Below are positions 1 to 11,507 of a stretch of DNA of 64,000 bases, in pieces. This DNA is from Planctomycetota bacterium (GTDB lineage: Bacteria; Planctomycetota; UBA1135; GCA-002686595), in NCBI GenBank assembly GCA_021413885.1, contig JAIOPM010000005.1:1-64000 (forward strand). The letters are read 5' to 3'. The stretch's first letter is position 1. Every line of letters starts with the position of its first letter. The notes below the pieces were generated by a model that saw only the letters and a program-made list of their open reading frames with translations, made no database searches and was not told the origin of the DNA. Both the position numbers and the translations under genes were made by a program.

Positions 1-12
1 GTGGTTCAGGCG

Positions 13-843
13 TCACGCCTTGTGGCGGCTGCGCACGATGAACTTGTTGGTCGGGTGGTTCTTGCGACGACGACGGCCGCCCTTCGCGGGAACGCCGTTC
101 GGGTTACAGGGGTGACGACCGCCCTTGGTGCGGCCTTCGCCGCCGCCGTGCGGGTGATCGACCGGGTTCATCGCGGTGCCGCGGACGTACGGGCGGATGC
201 CCAGGTGACGCGAGCGACCGGCTTTGCCCAGTGCGATGTTCTGGTGATCGAGGTTGCCGAGACGACCGATCGTCGCCATGCACTCCTTGTGCACCATGCG
301 GATCTCGCCGGACGAGAGCAGCACGTTGACGTACTCGCCTTCCTTCGCCATCACCTGCGCGGCGACGCCTGCGGCGCGGCACATCTGACCGCCGCGACCC
401 GCGCGCAGCTCGATGCAGTGGACTTCGAGACCGTCCGGGATGTCCGCGAGGCGCAGCGTGTGACCGGTCTTCGGCTCGGCGCCCTTGCCCGAGCAGACGC
501 TCTGTCCGACCTCGAGGCCGAGCGGCGCGAGGATGTAGCGCTTCTCGCCGTCGGCGTAGTTCAAGAGCGCGATGCGCGCCGAACGGTTCGGGTCGTACTC
601 GATCGTCGCGACCTTGGCCGGCACGCCGTCCTTGTCGCGCTTGAAGTCGATCACGCGGTACATCCGCTTGTGACCGTCGCCGCGACGACGCGACGTGAGG
701 TGACCGTGGTTGTTGCGACCGCCGGTCGAGTTGAGCCGCCGCAGCAGCCGCTTCTGGGGCGTGCGTGTCGACAGTTCCGCGAAGTCGTGCACGGTGCCGT
801 GACGGCGACCAGCGGATGTCGGCTTGTATTGTTTGAGCGCCAT
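13..843 (-). CDS. rplB: 50S ribosomal protein L2
   Basis: Large-subunit protein that binds 23S rRNA at the peptidyl-transferase centre and is needed for subunit association. The 276-residue product has the usual family length, begins [14 protein letters not shown] and ends in a very basic tail (RSRHKA). The glycine- and histidine-rich segment [16 protein letters not shown] carries the conserved histidine near the catalytic centre. The ATG at 843 was chosen because L2 homology starts there; an open frame continues upstream into rplW but encodes nothing L2-like. It lies 14 nt after rplW in the S10 operon, and the operon leaves the window at base 1, so rpsS and later genes are not seen. Confidence 0.98.
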   Translation of the reverse strand: MALKQYKPTSAGRRHGTVHDFAELSTRTPQKRLLRRLNSTGGRNNHGHLTSRRRGDGHKRMYRVIDFKRDKDGVPAKVATIEYDPNRSARIALLNYADGEKRYILAPLGLEVGQSVCSGKGAEPKTGHTLRLADIPDGLEVHCIELRAGRGGQMCRAAGVAAQVMAKEGEYVNVLLSSGEIRMVHKECMATIGRLGNLDHQNIALGKAGRSRHLGIRPYVRGTAMNPVDHPHGGGEGRTKGGRHPCNPNGVPAKGGRRRRKNHPTNKFIVRSRHKA

Positions 844-857
844 GGGGATCGTCCTTC

Positions 858-1151
858 CTAGAGGATGTCGATGGTGTTGCCTTCGGCGAGCGTCACCATC
901 GCGCGCTTCCAAGACTTCGTCGTGCCCGCCACGTAGCCGCGGCGACGGACCTTGCCGCGCACGGTCGCGGTGTTGACCGCGAGCACCTTGACGCTGAAGA
1001 GCTTCTCGACCGCGCGTCGGATCTCGATCTTGTTGGCATCGACCGGAACGCGGAAGTGATAGGCGTTGCGCCGCGCGGTGTCGTCGGAGGCTTTCTCCGT
1101 GATCACCGGCTTCTGCAGGATGTGGTACTGGCGATCGAGCGTCGACATCAC
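858..1151 (-). CDS. rplW: 50S ribosomal protein L23
   Basis: Protein at the exit of the nascent peptide tunnel and docking site for trigger factor and SRP. The product has 97 residues, normal for the family. It shows the typical N-terminal PVITEKA segment and a basic arginine/lysine loop in the middle ([18 protein letters not shown]), followed by the short C-terminal strand ending NTIDIL. Its ATG overlaps the rplD stop codon (ATGA at 1148-1151), so translation is probably coupled to L4. Confidence 0.97.
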   Translation of the reverse strand: MMSTLDRQYHILQKPVITEKASDDTARRNAYHFRVPVDANKIEIRRAVEKLFSVKVLAVNTATVRGKVRRRGYVAGTTKSWKRAMVTLAEGNTIDIL

Positions 1152-1813
1152 GCGCCTCCTTCACGCTTCGTGGAAGTCTTGGCGGGGCCGACGCGCTGCG
1201 CGACGAGCTCGAGAGCCGACTTCTCGGCCAACACGAGTCCGCCGGCGACCACGTCGTAAGCGCACACGTCCTTCGCCGTGCGCACCGTCACGCCCGGGAA
1301 GTTGCGGAACGACTTCCACACGTTCTCGCGCGGTTCGGCGAGCAGCACGAGTGCGCGCCTCGGCTGGCCGACGGCGCCCACGCCGGTGTCGGCGAGGACC
1401 TTGCGCGCGGATTTGGACGACGGAGCGCTGAAGCTCTCGAAGTCCGACACCACGACCTCGCCGTCGTTGAACTTGCCGGCCAGCGCGGAACGCAACGCGA
1501 CGCGGCGCTCGCGGATCGGCAGGTCTTGGCGGTAGTCACGCGGAACCGGCCCGAAGATCGTGCCGCCCCCGCGCCACAGCGGCGACTTCTTGTCGCCCGC
1601 GCGCGCTTGGCCGGTGTGCTTCTGAGCCCACGGCTTCTTGCCGGAACCGTGGACCTCGGAGCGACCCTTGGTCTTCGCGGTGCCGAGACGCTGGTTGGCT
1701 TGGTAGGCGACGATCGAACTCTTCAGCGTCTTGAAGAGGACCTTCTCGCCGAACGAACTCGTGTCGAACTCGCCCTGCGACAACTTGCCGCCCGTGTACG
1801 TCTTGACCTTCAT
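1148..1813 (-). CDS. rplD: 50S ribosomal protein L4
   Basis: Large-subunit protein whose long loop lines the peptide exit tunnel. The 221-residue product starts [16 protein letters not shown]. The tunnel loop is recognisable around residues 45-100, with the conserved [20 protein letters not shown] stretch and GGGTIFGP. The ATG at 1813 was preferred to upstream in-frame starts because the extra residues are arginine/proline-rich and unlike L4. In E. coli L4 represses its own S10 operon; whether that holds here cannot be read from the sequence, but the long rpsJ-rplC spacer would be a place to look. Confidence 0.97.
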   Translation of the reverse strand: MKVKTYTGGKLSQGEFDTSSFGEKVLFKTLKSSIVAYQANQRLGTAKTKGRSEVHGSGKKPWAQKHTGQARAGDKKSPLWRGGGTIFGPVPRDYRQDLPIRERRVALRSALAGKFNDGEVVVSDFESFSAPSSKSARKVLADTGVGAVGQPRRALVLLAEPRENVWKSFRNFPGVTVRTAKDVCAYDVVAGGLVLAEKSALELVAQRVGPAKTSTKREGGA

Positions 1814-1853
1814 GTGCTCCTCGTGTGGTTCTCGCGATGGCGCCGTTGGGCGA

Positions 1854-2552
1854 TCACTTCTTCTTCGCCTCGGCCTTCGGAGCGCCCTTGCCGTCGGCCT
1901 TCGCCGGCTTGGCAACCACGTTCACCTTGCGCGCGGTCTTCGCCATCTGGACCTGGACGAACCCGCGGTTCGGACCCGGAACCGAGCCGGCGACGAAGAG
2001 CAAGTTGCGCTCGACGTCGATGCGCACCACGCGCATGTTCTTCGCCGTGCAACGGTCGACGCCGTAGTGGCCGGCCATGCGCTTGCCCTTCGGCAGCTTG
2101 CCGATGCGGCGACTCGCGATCGAACCGGGTTGGCGCACGTTCATGCATCCGTGCGTTTCGGGGCCGCGGTGGAAACCGTGGCGCTTGATCGTGCCGGCGA
2201 AGCCGCGACCCTTGGTCGTGCCGACGACGTCGACCATGTCGCCGACCTGGAAGATCGCCGCGGTGATCGTGTCGCCGACCGCCATCTTCGGGGCGGCGAT
2301 CAGGCGCTCTTCACGCAAGAAGCGCTTCGGCGCGACGCCGATCTTCTTGTACTGGCCGAGCTGGGGCTTCGCGACGCGCGAGTCGGGCACGTCTTCGAAG
2401 CCGAGCTGGACGGCGTCGTAGCCGTCCTTGTCCTTCGTGCGGACTTGTGTGACGACGCAGGGACCCGCGGAAACGACCGTCACACCCGTGAGGGTGCCGT
2501 CGTCCGAGTAGACCTGAGTCATGCCTTGCTTGCGTCCTAGGATCAGCGTCAT
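1854..2552 (-). CDS. rplC: 50S ribosomal protein L3
   Basis: Early-assembling 23S rRNA-binding protein that reaches the peptidyl-transferase centre. The 232-residue product begins MTLILGRKQGMTQVYSDDG, the standard L3 start, and contains the central extension motif TKGRGFAGTIKRHGFHRGPE and the conserved GKRMAGHYG. The C-terminus carries an extra alanine/lysine-rich tail of about 30 residues, a common elaboration. It follows rpsJ after an unusually long 257-nt spacer. A 12-base palindrome (CCGTA, TT, TACGG) sits next to a GGAGG some 12 nt before the ATG and could affect initiation. Confidence 0.97.
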   Translation of the reverse strand: MTLILGRKQGMTQVYSDDGTLTGVTVVSAGPCVVTQVRTKDKDGYDAVQLGFEDVPDSRVAKPQLGQYKKIGVAPKRFLREERLIAAPKMAVGDTITAAIFQVGDMVDVVGTTKGRGFAGTIKRHGFHRGPETHGCMNVRQPGSIASRRIGKLPKGKRMAGHYGVDRCTAKNMRVVRIDVERNLLFVAGSVPGPNRGFVQVQMAKTARKVNVVAKPAKADGKGAPKAEAKKK

Positions 2553-2779
2553 GAGTCCTGAGAACCTCCGTAAATACGGTTTGAAAATGCCGGTTCGACC
2601 AGAAGCGCGAGCGACGAGTCACCAAGACTCGCGTTCGTTTGCTTGACCGCCTGGCCACGCGGCGAAGGATGTGTTGTGAGAGAGAGCGATGCGACGACAG
2701 GAGCACGCGGCTCGCGGCGTCGAGAGAGAATTGCGGGACGGGACTGCGTCGGTCGAGCGTCGCTCGCCTTCGCTTCCGA

Positions 2780-2799
2780 CGCGGCGTGGTGACGCCGCG
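2780..2799 (-). terminator. Hairpin directly after rpsJ
   Basis: A perfect 8-bp GC stem (CGCGGCGT / ACGCCGCG) with a 4-nt loop lies about 10 nt past the rpsJ stop on the coding strand. No T-run follows, so it may be an attenuator, a processing site or an mRNA-stabilising hairpin rather than a complete intrinsic terminator. Confidence 0.5.
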
Positions 2800-2809
2800 C
2801 TCGAGGCCG

Positions 2810-3115
2810 TCAGGCCTTGATACGGATGTCCACCCCCGCGGGCATGTTGAGGCTCGACAGAGCGTCCACCGTCTGACTGGTGGGCTCCGAGATGTAGATC
2901 AGGCGCTTGTGCGTCCGGATCTCGAACTGTTCGCGGGACTTCTTGTCGATGAAGGGCGAGCGGAGGACGGTGTAGCGCTCGATCCGCGTCGGCAGCGGAA
3001 TCGGGCCGGCGACGCGCGCGCCGGTGCGCTTGGCCGTTTCGACGATATCGAGGCTCGACTGGTCGAGCGCCTCGTGGTCGTAGGCCTCCATCCGGATCTG
3101 GATCTTTCCCTTCAT
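2810..3115 (-). CDS. rpsJ: 30S ribosomal protein S10 (NusE)
   Basis: Small-subunit head protein that also acts as NusE in transcription antitermination together with NusB. The 101-residue product matches the family length and shows the characteristic block [20 protein letters not shown] followed by [12 protein letters not shown]. It is the first gene of the S10 operon. A promoter-like sequence at 3296-3324 would give a leader of about 170 nt. Confidence 0.98.
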   Translation of the reverse strand: MKGKIQIRMEAYDHEALDQSSLDIVETAKRTGARVAGPIPLPTRIERYTVLRSPFIDKKSREQFEIRTHKRLIYISEPTSQTVDALSSLNMPAGVDIRIKA

Positions 3116-3295
3116 GCTTTCGGTCCTGTTCCGTGAGCGCCCCGAATGCTTGGGGCCGCTCGCGGTTGTGCTTTGCGTTGCGTCGGTTTGCGACAGACTT
3201 CCACCTACCGAGCGCGACGGATCTCTCTGACGGCCTTGCGCCGAGCGATCGGCTGCCGTGGTCGAGACCCCGCCCTCGATAGGTAAAGGGCGAGC

Positions 3296-3324
3296 ACAGT
3301 ACCGGTGCCCCCCCGGGTCGTCAA
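3296..3324 (-). promoter_or_regulatory. Predicted sigma70-type promoter of the S10 operon
   Basis: On the minus strand a -35 element TTGACG (3319-3324) is separated by exactly 17 bp from a -10 element TACTGT (3296-3301, TAnnnT core). It lies in the 252-bp gap between the EF-G gene and rpsJ and points toward rpsJ. The call rests on consensus match and position only. Confidence 0.55.
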
Positions 3325-3367
3325 CACGCGGGGCGACAATCGGTGGTCACGCGGTTCGATCGCGCGT

Positions 3368-5425
<2,058 letters not shown>

Positions 5426-5469
5426 GAAGCGGCGAGCTTAGCAGGCTCGCTCGCGACGCCGCGCGACGC

Positions 5470-5928
5470 TCACGCCGACGGCAGGTGCGCGGCGTTGCGC
5501 GCGAGGAAATCGGCGGCCCAGCGATAGTGCGCGAGCAATTCCGGTCGCGGCCGATCGAGCAACGCGATCGCCGCGTAGAGCGCTTCGATCGAGGCGAGGC
5601 CGTTCGCCGGATCGGTGAACACCTTGCTCTTGCGCGGATAGGCGGTTTCGAGCGCGGGCAAGCGCCGCGGTCGCAGATCGCCGCGCACCGAACGGCGCAG
5701 CTCGGCGAGGTGGCGCCACGAACTGTCGAGCACCAAGAGCCCGACTCCGCGATCGCTCGGTCCGATCTCTTCGCCTTCGGGATCGAGCAGCACGCGCGTG
5801 CCGACGTCGAGGTCGAGTCCCTTGCGATGGTTGACGAAGCGCACGCCCGCCATCCCTTTCAACGGCAGCAGCGAACACTTCTGCGGCGACTCGCGCGGGT
5901 CGCGCACGATCAGGATGTCGAGGTCCAT
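5470..5928 (-). CDS. Tsr3-like (DUF367) putative rRNA aminocarboxypropyltransferase
   Basis: A 152-residue protein that I recognise by pattern as related to Tsr3, the SPOUT-fold enzyme that transfers the aminocarboxypropyl group of SAM to a pseudouridine of small-subunit rRNA in eukaryotes and archaea. Matching features in order are: a short N-terminal strand region with DPR and a cysteine (residue 18); LLVLDSSW (64-71), corresponding to the ECSW/DCSW motif of Tsr3; RRLPALETA (88-96), corresponding to RLLPYLVAA; SIEALYAAI (113-121), corresponding to CVEALAA; and LLAHYRWAADFLARN (131-145), corresponding to LLSHFSWGLGFLELN. It lies between rpsG and the EF-G gene, which supports a ribosome role. 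The substrate in this bacterium is unknown. A more distant DTW-type relative is the alternative. Confidence 0.7.
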   Translation of the reverse strand: MDLDILIVRDPRESPQKCSLLPLKGMAGVRFVNHRKGLDLDVGTRVLLDPEGEEIGPSDRGVGLLVLDSSWRHLAELRRSVRGDLRPRRLPALETAYPRKSKVFTDPANGLASIEALYAAIALLDRPRPELLAHYRWAADFLARNAAHLPSA

Positions 5929-5936
5929 CGCATGCG

Positions 5937-5962
5937 GTCCTGAAATGCCCGTCCTGAAATGC
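5937..5962. repeat. 12-bp tandem direct repeat
   Basis: GTCCTGAAATGC occurs twice (5937-5948 and 5951-5962) with a 14-bp period, immediately before the start codon of the Tsr3-like gene and after the rpsG hairpin. It may be a small duplication or a regulatory site; no known binding motif is recognised. Confidence 0.6.
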
Positions 5963-5987
5963 TCGGGGCCGCGCTAGGCGGCCCCGA
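5963..5987 (-). terminator. Hairpin after rpsG
   Basis: A perfect 10-bp GC-rich stem (TCGGGGCCGC / GCGGCCCCGA) with a 5-nt loop starts about 25 nt downstream of the rpsG stop. The following bases on the coding strand are GCATTTC, only weakly T-rich. It could partly terminate transcription before the Tsr3-like and EF-G genes. Confidence 0.6.
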
Positions 5988-6011
5988 TTCGTGCTTCGCG
6001 GTCGAAGAGCT

Positions 6012-6488
6012 CTAGCGCGCGTAGTGCGCGTAGGCCTTGTTCGCTTCGGCCATCTTGTGGACTTGTTCCTTCCACTGGACGGACGCGCCGGTGCCGTTGA
6101 AGGCGTCGACCAGCTCCTCCGACAAGCGGATCGCCATCGGCTTGCCCTTTTTCTTGCGGGCGTTGTCGACCAGCCAACGAATCGCGAGCGACTGTTGGCG
6201 GTTGCGGCGCACTTCGCGCGGCACTTGGTAGTTGGCGCCGCCGACGCGCTTGGAGCGCACTTCGACCGCGGGACGGATGTTGTCCACCGCGCGGTTGAAG
6301 ATCTCCTGCGGGTCTTGGACTTCGGTGAGCTTCTTGTGAGCGCGGTCGACCGCCTCGTAGAAGATCGCTTGGGCGGTGGACTTCTTGCCGCTCCACATCA
6401 GCTTGTTGATCAGCTTGGACGCAAGCAACGAACCGAACTTGGGGTCCGGCTTGAGCAGCGGCGCGGTCGACTTGTAGTTACGCGGCAT
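6012..6488 (-). CDS. rpsG: 30S ribosomal protein S7
   Basis: Primary 16S rRNA-binding protein of the 30S head, contacting E-site tRNA and mRNA. The 158-residue protein begins MPRNYKSTAPLLKPDPKFGS and has the conserved block VRSKRVGGANYQVP followed by RRNRQQSLAIRWL, and ends HKMAEANKAYAHYAR. It follows rpsL by 21 nt in the str operon. Length is normal. Confidence 0.98.
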   Translation of the reverse strand: MPRNYKSTAPLLKPDPKFGSLLASKLINKLMWSGKKSTAQAIFYEAVDRAHKKLTEVQDPQEIFNRAVDNIRPAVEVRSKRVGGANYQVPREVRRNRQQSLAIRWLVDNARKKKGKPMAIRLSEELVDAFNGTGASVQWKEQVHKMAEANKAYAHYAR

Positions 6489-6509
6489 CGGTCGTCGAGG
6501 GGGTCGGGG

Positions 6510-6884
6510 TTACTTCTTCGGACGCTTGGTGCCGTACTTCGAACGCTCGTTGTGGCGGCCGTCGACACCCGAGGTGTCGAGCGTTCCGCGGATCACGTGG
6601 TAGCGCACACCGGGGAGGTCGCGCACGCGACCGCCGCGGATCAGGACGACCGAGTGTTCTTGCAGGTTGTGACCTTCGCCCGGGATGTAGACGGTCACTT
6701 CCTTGCCGTTCGAAAGACGCACGCGCGCCACCTTGCGCAACGCCGAGTTCGGCTTCTTCGGCGTCATCGTCTTGACCTGGAGGCAGACGCCGCGCTTCTG
6801 CGGGCAGCCTTCGAGAACAGGCGACTTGGTGCGCCGCTTCTGTTGCACGCGGGGCTTGCGGATCAGCTGATTGATGGTGGGCAT
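6510..6884 (-). CDS. rpsL: 30S ribosomal protein S12
   Basis: Decoding-centre protein and classic streptomycin-resistance locus. The 124-residue product begins [12 protein letters not shown] and contains the conserved [17 protein letters not shown] and [13 protein letters not shown] segments. Both lysines that mutate to streptomycin resistance in other bacteria (in TPKKPNS and in the [12 protein letters not shown] region) sit in wild-type contexts by eye. It is the first gene of the str operon, 61 nt downstream of a strong promoter-like sequence. Confidence 0.98.
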   Translation of the reverse strand: MPTINQLIRKPRVQQKRRTKSPVLEGCPQKRGVCLQVKTMTPKKPNSALRKVARVRLSNGKEVTVYIPGEGHNLQEHSVVLIRGGRVRDLPGVRYHVIRGTLDTSGVDGRHNERSKYGTKRPKK

Positions 6885-6944
6885 GCGTAGGCTTTCGGGC
6901 CTGGGCCGACGGCGACGAGCACCACCGGTCTTCAGGGGGCGAGC

Positions 6945-6972
6945 ATTCTAGGGACGGGCGCCGAGCGGTCAA
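6945..6972 (-). promoter_or_regulatory. Predicted promoter of the str operon (rpsL)
   Basis: On the minus strand TTGACC (6967-6972) and TAGAAT (6945-6950) are separated by 16 bp. Both hexamers match the sigma70 consensus at five of six positions, and the downstream discriminator is GC-rich (GCTCGCC). It lies in the 203-bp gap between rpoC and rpsL, so rpsL need not depend on read-through from rpoBC. Confidence 0.65.
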
Positions 6973-7087
6973 GCGCCTTGAAGCGAGAGAGCGCGGTCGA
7001 GCGCTGACGCGGGTCGACCGCTCGCCCGGACCGCGCCCCCCCCAACAAGATTGGGCCGGGGCGGGCCGAGCGTCGGAATCATGGGGA

Positions 7088-10000
7088 CTAGAGGTCGTCG
7101 TCGATGACTTCGTCGGCGTCGCCGGTCGGCGATTCGACCACGGGCTTCGCGTCGACATCGGCGTCATCGTCGTCGTCCTCGAGCTTCGCGCCGGCGAGCG
7201 GCACCGGAACGGTTTCGAGTTCGATGTCGTCGGGCGGCAGGATGCCCGCTCCCGCCGCGATCGCGGTCGGCTCGCGGCGCGGTTCGAGTCCGGCGACGAG
7301 GGCTTCGAGATCGGGATCCATCGCGCGCGGGATGAAGCTCACGGTCGAGCTGATCTCGCCGAAGTCGATGTTCTTCTTCACGCGCGTCCGGTAGTGATCG
7401 CGGAAGCCCGTGCCGGTCGGCACGAGGTGTCCGAGGATCACGTTCTCCTTCAAGCCGACGAGCAAGTCGCGGCGACCTGCGATCGCGGCTTCGGTGAGGA
7501 CCTTGGTGGTCTCTTGGAAACTCGCGGCCGAGATGAAGGAATCCGACGAGAGCGAAGCCTTCGTGATGCCGAGCAACAAGGTCTCGCCCGTCGCGGGCTT
7601 CTTGCGCTCCTTGCGGAGGCGTTCGTTCTCGCGGCGGAACTTGAACTTGTCGACGACGGCGCCCGGCAGGAACTCGGAGTCGCCCGGATCCTTGACCTGC
7701 ACCTTGCGCATCATCTGGCTGACGATGATCTCGATGTGCTTGTCGTCGATCGTCACGCCCTGCGAGCGGTACACGTTCTGGATCTCGCGCAGGAGGTAGC
7801 CCTGCACTTCTTCCTCGCCCGTGATGCGCAGGATGTCGTGCGGATCGAGCGGTCCGTCGACCAGGGGCTCGCCCGCGCGCACTTCGTCGCCCTTGTGGAC
7901 ACGCAAGTGCTTGCCTTGGGGCACCGAGTGCTCTTGCTCTTGGATCACTTCGCCCTTCGGACCGACGGCGCGCACGATGATCGTGCGTTTGCCGCGCTTC
8001 TTCTCGCCGAGCTCGACGATGCCGTCGACTTCGGAGATGACCGCGGGGTCCTTGGGACGACGCGCTTCGAAGAGTTCGGTCACCCGCGGCAGACCGCCGG
8101 TGATGTCTTCCGTGCCTTGGATGTCGCGCGCGGACTTGGCGACCAACTCGCCGGGTCCGATCGAGACACCTTCCTCGACTTCGAGGTACGCACGTTCCGG
8201 GATCGGGTAGACCGCGAGCACCTGACCGGAGTTGTCGGTGATCTCGATCTGCGGGTGCAGTTCGCCCTTGTGCTCGATCACTTGCTTGCGCACCGCGCCG
8301 CGGCGCGCGTCGCGCTCGACCTTGAGCGTCTTGCCCTCGATCAAGTCGACGTAGCGGATCTTGCCCTTGAACTCGGCGATGATCGGAACGTGGTGAGGGT
8401 CCCAGCGACAGAGCTTGGCGCCGGTCGCCACTTCCTGATCGTCGGTGACGAACATCACCGCGCCGATCGGGACTTGGTAGCGGTCGATCTCGCGGTCACG
8501 GTTGTCGAGCAAACGCAACTCGCCGTTGCGGTTCAGCACGACGATCTCGCCGGCCGCGTTCTTCACGACCTTGACGTTGGAGAAGTTGACCTTGCCCCCA
8601 CGCTTCGCGATCACTTCCGAGGCTTCGATCGCGCGACTCGCCGTACCGCCGATGTGGAAGGTACGCATCGTGAGCTGCGTTCCCGGTTCCCCGATCGACT
8701 GGGCGGAGATGATGCCGACCGCGAGGCCGCGTTCGGCCGATTGGCTGCGCGAAAGGTCGGCGCCGTAGCAACGCGCGCAGACGCCGAAGCCCGCTTCGCA
8801 GAGCAGCGGTGAACGCACGCGGATCTTCTGATGGCCGAGCGCTTCGATGCGCTGAGCCGCGTCGTCGGTGACGAGCTCGCCCTCGCGCACCACGACCTCG
8901 TCGTTGATCGGGTCGATGATCGTGTCGCGCGCAACGCGGCCGCGAACGGCTTGCGCGAGCGACAGCACGACCTTCTCGCCTTTGTAGACGACGCCCTTGT
9001 ACACGCCGTTCGGCGTGCCGCAGTCGTCGATCGTCACGACGACGTTCTGCGCGACGTCGGTCAGCTTGCGCGTCAGGTAGCCGGCATCGGCGGTCTTGAG
9101 CGCCGTGTCGGCCAAACCCTTGCGCGCGCCGTGGGTCGACGAGAAGTACTCGAGGACCTTCAGGCCTTCGCGGAAGTTCGCGCGGATCGGCGTTTCGATG
9201 ATCTCGCCCGAAGGCTTGGCCATCAGTCCGCGCATACCGCCGAGCTGACGGATCTGGTCGATCGAGCCGCGAGCGCCCGAGCTGACCATGCAGAAGATCG
9301 GGTTGACGTACGTTTCGTTCTCGCGGAAGTCCTCGCGCAAGACCTGCATCAGGTCTTGACCGACGCGTTCGCGAGCATGCGTCCACAAGTCGACGATCTT
9401 CAGGTATCGCTCGCCGTCGGTGATCTGGCCCTTCTGGAAGGCCTTCTCGACCTTGTCGATCTCCTTCTGCGTCTCGTCGAGGATCTTGGGCTTGGTCGCC
9501 GGCACGCGGATGTCGTCCTTCGCGAACGACAGACCGGCGCGCGTCGACGCCTTGAAGCCGAGGTCCTTGAGATCGTCGAGGAGCTTGAGCGTCGCGTCGC
9601 GACCGAGCAATCGGTGGCAATCGCTGATCAGCGCCTGGACGCCCTTCTTGTCGAGCTCGTAGTTGTAGTACGGCATCCCCGGCGGAAGGATGTCGTTGAA
9701 GAGCGCGCGACCGATCGTGGTCGTCACGTGCACGCGCTTGCCGGCGATCTCGACGCGACCGTCGTCGCCGACTTCGATCTCCGGTCCGCGCGAACCGAGC
9801 TTGATGCGGCGGCCCGCTTCCATGCGCACTTGGACGGGACGCAGGGTTTCGGCGACGCCGTGGCCGTGCGCGAGGAAGAGTTCGGCGAGCGAGCCGAAGC
9901 GCATCATGTGCTTCTCGCTCTTCTTCTCGAGCGGCAGGTGGCTCTTCGTCAAGTAGTAGAGCCCGAGCACCATGTCTTGCGACGGCGAGATGATCGGGGC

Positions 10001-11473
10001 GCCGTTGGCGGGCGAGAAGATGTTGTTGGTCGACAACATCAACGTCGCCGCTTCGATCTGCGCTTCGTAGCTGAGCGGCAAGTGAACCGCCATCTGGTCA
10101 CCGTCGAAGTCGGCGTTGAAACCGCCGCACACCAGCGGGTGCAGACGGATCGCGTTGCCTTCGATCAGCACCGGCTCGAACGCCTGGATGCCCATGCGGT
10201 GCAGCGTCGGCGCGCGGTTGAGGAGCACCGGGTGGTCGCGAATCACCTCTTCGAGGATGTCCCACACCTGTTCGTCGCGGCGCTCGAGCATCTTCTTCGC
10301 CGACTTGATCGTGTCGGCGAGTTGGAGCTCCTTGAGGCGTCGGATGATGAAGGGCTGGAAGAGTTCGAGGGCGACCTTCTTCGGCAGACCGCATTGGTGC
10401 AGTCGCAACTCGGGGCCGACGACGATCACCGAACGCGCGGAGTAGTCGACGCGCTTGCCGAGCAAGTTCTCGCGGAAGCGACCTTGCTTGCCCTTGATCA
10501 TGTCGGTCAAGGACTTCAGCGGGCGATTCGACGAACCGAGCACCGGACGACGGCAGCGACCGTTGTCGAACAACGCGTCGACCGATTGCTGCAACATCCG
10601 CTTCTCGTTGCGGATGATCACTTCGGGCGCGTTGAGGTCGAGCAGCTTCTTCAACCGATTGTTGCGGTTGATCAAGCGGCGGTAGAGGTCGTTCAAGTCG
10701 CTGGTCGCGAAGTTGCCCGAGTCGAGCAACACGAGCGGCCGCAGATCCGGCGGAATCACCGGGATCACGTCGAGGATCATCCACTCGGGCTTGTTGCCGG
10801 AGTCGCGCAGCATCTCGACGGTCTTGAGGCGCTTGATGATCTCCTTCTGACGTTGCTTCGAACGCGTCGAGAGCAGCTCTTGGCGCAGCTCGTCGGAGAG
10901 CTTCGGCAGGTCGAGGCGCTGAAGGATCTTCTTCACCGCTTCGGCGCCCATGTCGGCTTCGAACTCGGAGCCGTACTTCGCCTTCGCTTGGCGGAACTCT
11001 TCCTCGGTCAGGAGCTGCAGGTATTGCAGCGGCGTGTCACCGGCTTCGACGCACACGTAGTCCTGGAAGTAGACGACGCGCTCGAGCATCGACGTCTGGA
11101 TCCCGAGCAACGTGCCGAGGCGCGACGGCATCGCCTTGAAGAACCAGATGTGCGCGACGGGCGCGGCCAGGTTGATGTGGCCCATCCGTTTGCGACGCAC
11201 GCGCGAGTGCGTGATCATCACGCCGCACTTGTCGCAGACGATGCCCTTGTGCTTGATGCCCTTGTACTTGCCGCAGAAGCACTCCCAGTCCTTCTCGGGT
11301 CCGAAGATGCGCTCGCAGAACAGGCCGTCGCGTTCCGGCCGGTACGTGCGGTAGTTGATCGTCTCGGGCTTCTTGACTTCGCCGTAGGACCAGGAGCGGA
11401 TGTCCTCAGGGCTCGCCAGCGCGATGGTCACGCTGCCGTAGTCGTTGATGCGGTTCTGGATGGTCTCGATCAT
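7088..11473 (-). CDS. rpoC: DNA-directed RNA polymerase beta-prime subunit
   Basis: Largest catalytic subunit of RNA polymerase, 1461 residues. The N-terminal zinc-binding cysteines ([20 protein letters not shown]) are present, as are the clamp and lid regions and the active-site magnesium loop [16 protein letters not shown]. The trigger loop/bridge region [20 protein letters not shown] and the second zinc site with CGVCARCYG-type cysteines near residue 900 are also present. The last 60 residues form an acidic, disordered tail rich in Asp/Glu ([12 protein letters not shown]), an extension seen in some phyla. It follows rpoB by 34 nt. The start ATG at 11473 gives [15 protein letters not shown]. 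Confidence 0.98.
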   Translation of the reverse strand: MIETIQNRINDYGSVTIALASPEDIRSWSYGEVKKPETINYRTYRPERDGLFCERIFGPEKDWECFCGKYKGIKHKGIVCDKCGVMITHSRVRRKRMGHINLAAPVAHIWFFKAMPSRLGTLLGIQTSMLERVVYFQDYVCVEAGDTPLQYLQLLTEEEFRQAKAKYGSEFEADMGAEAVKKILQRLDLPKLSDELRQELLSTRSKQRQKEIIKRLKTVEMLRDSGNKPEWMILDVIPVIPPDLRPLVLLDSGNFATSDLNDLYRRLINRNNRLKKLLDLNAPEVIIRNEKRMLQQSVDALFDNGRCRRPVLGSSNRPLKSLTDMIKGKQGRFRENLLGKRVDYSARSVIVVGPELRLHQCGLPKKVALELFQPFIIRRLKELQLADTIKSAKKMLERRDEQVWDILEEVIRDHPVLLNRAPTLHRMGIQAFEPVLIEGNAIRLHPLVCGGFNADFDGDQMAVHLPLSYEAQIEAATLMLSTNNIFSPANGAPIISPSQDMVLGLYYLTKSHLPLEKKSEKHMMRFGSLAELFLAHGHGVAETLRPVQVRMEAGRRIKLGSRGPEIEVGDDGRVEIAGKRVHVTTTIGRALFNDILPPGMPYYNYELDKKGVQALISDCHRLLGRDATLKLLDDLKDLGFKASTRAGLSFAKDDIRVPATKPKILDETQKEIDKVEKAFQKGQITDGERYLKIVDLWTHARERVGQDLMQVLREDFRENETYVNPIFCMVSSGARGSIDQIRQLGGMRGLMAKPSGEIIETPIRANFREGLKVLEYFSSTHGARKGLADTALKTADAGYLTRKLTDVAQNVVVTIDDCGTPNGVYKGVVYKGEKVVLSLAQAVRGRVARDTIIDPINDEVVVREGELVTDDAAQRIEALGHQKIRVRSPLLCEAGFGVCARCYGADLSRSQSAERGLAVGIISAQSIGEPGTQLTMRTFHIGGTASRAIEASEVIAKRGGKVNFSNVKVVKNAAGEIVVLNRNGELRLLDNRDREIDRYQVPIGAVMFVTDDQEVATGAKLCRWDPHHVPIIAEFKGKIRYVDLIEGKTLKVERDARRGAVRKQVIEHKGELHPQIEITDNSGQVLAVYPIPERAYLEVEEGVSIGPGELVAKSARDIQGTEDITGGLPRVTELFEARRPKDPAVISEVDGIVELGEKKRGKRTIIVRAVGPKGEVIQEQEHSVPQGKHLRVHKGDEVRAGEPLVDGPLDPHDILRITGEEEVQGYLLREIQNVYRSQGVTIDDKHIEIIVSQMMRKVQVKDPGDSEFLPGAVVDKFKFRRENERLRKERKKPATGETLLLGITKASLSSDSFISAASFQETTKVLTEAAIAGRRDLLVGLKENVILGHLVPTGTGFRDHYRTRVKKNIDFGEISSTVSFIPRAMDPDLEALVAGLEPRREPTAIAAGAGILPPDDIELETVPVPLAGAKLEDDDDDADVDAKPVVESPTGDADEVIDDDL

Positions 11474-11507
11474 GGTTCGTATCTCGCCGTGAAGGTGGTC
11501 TCGACGC

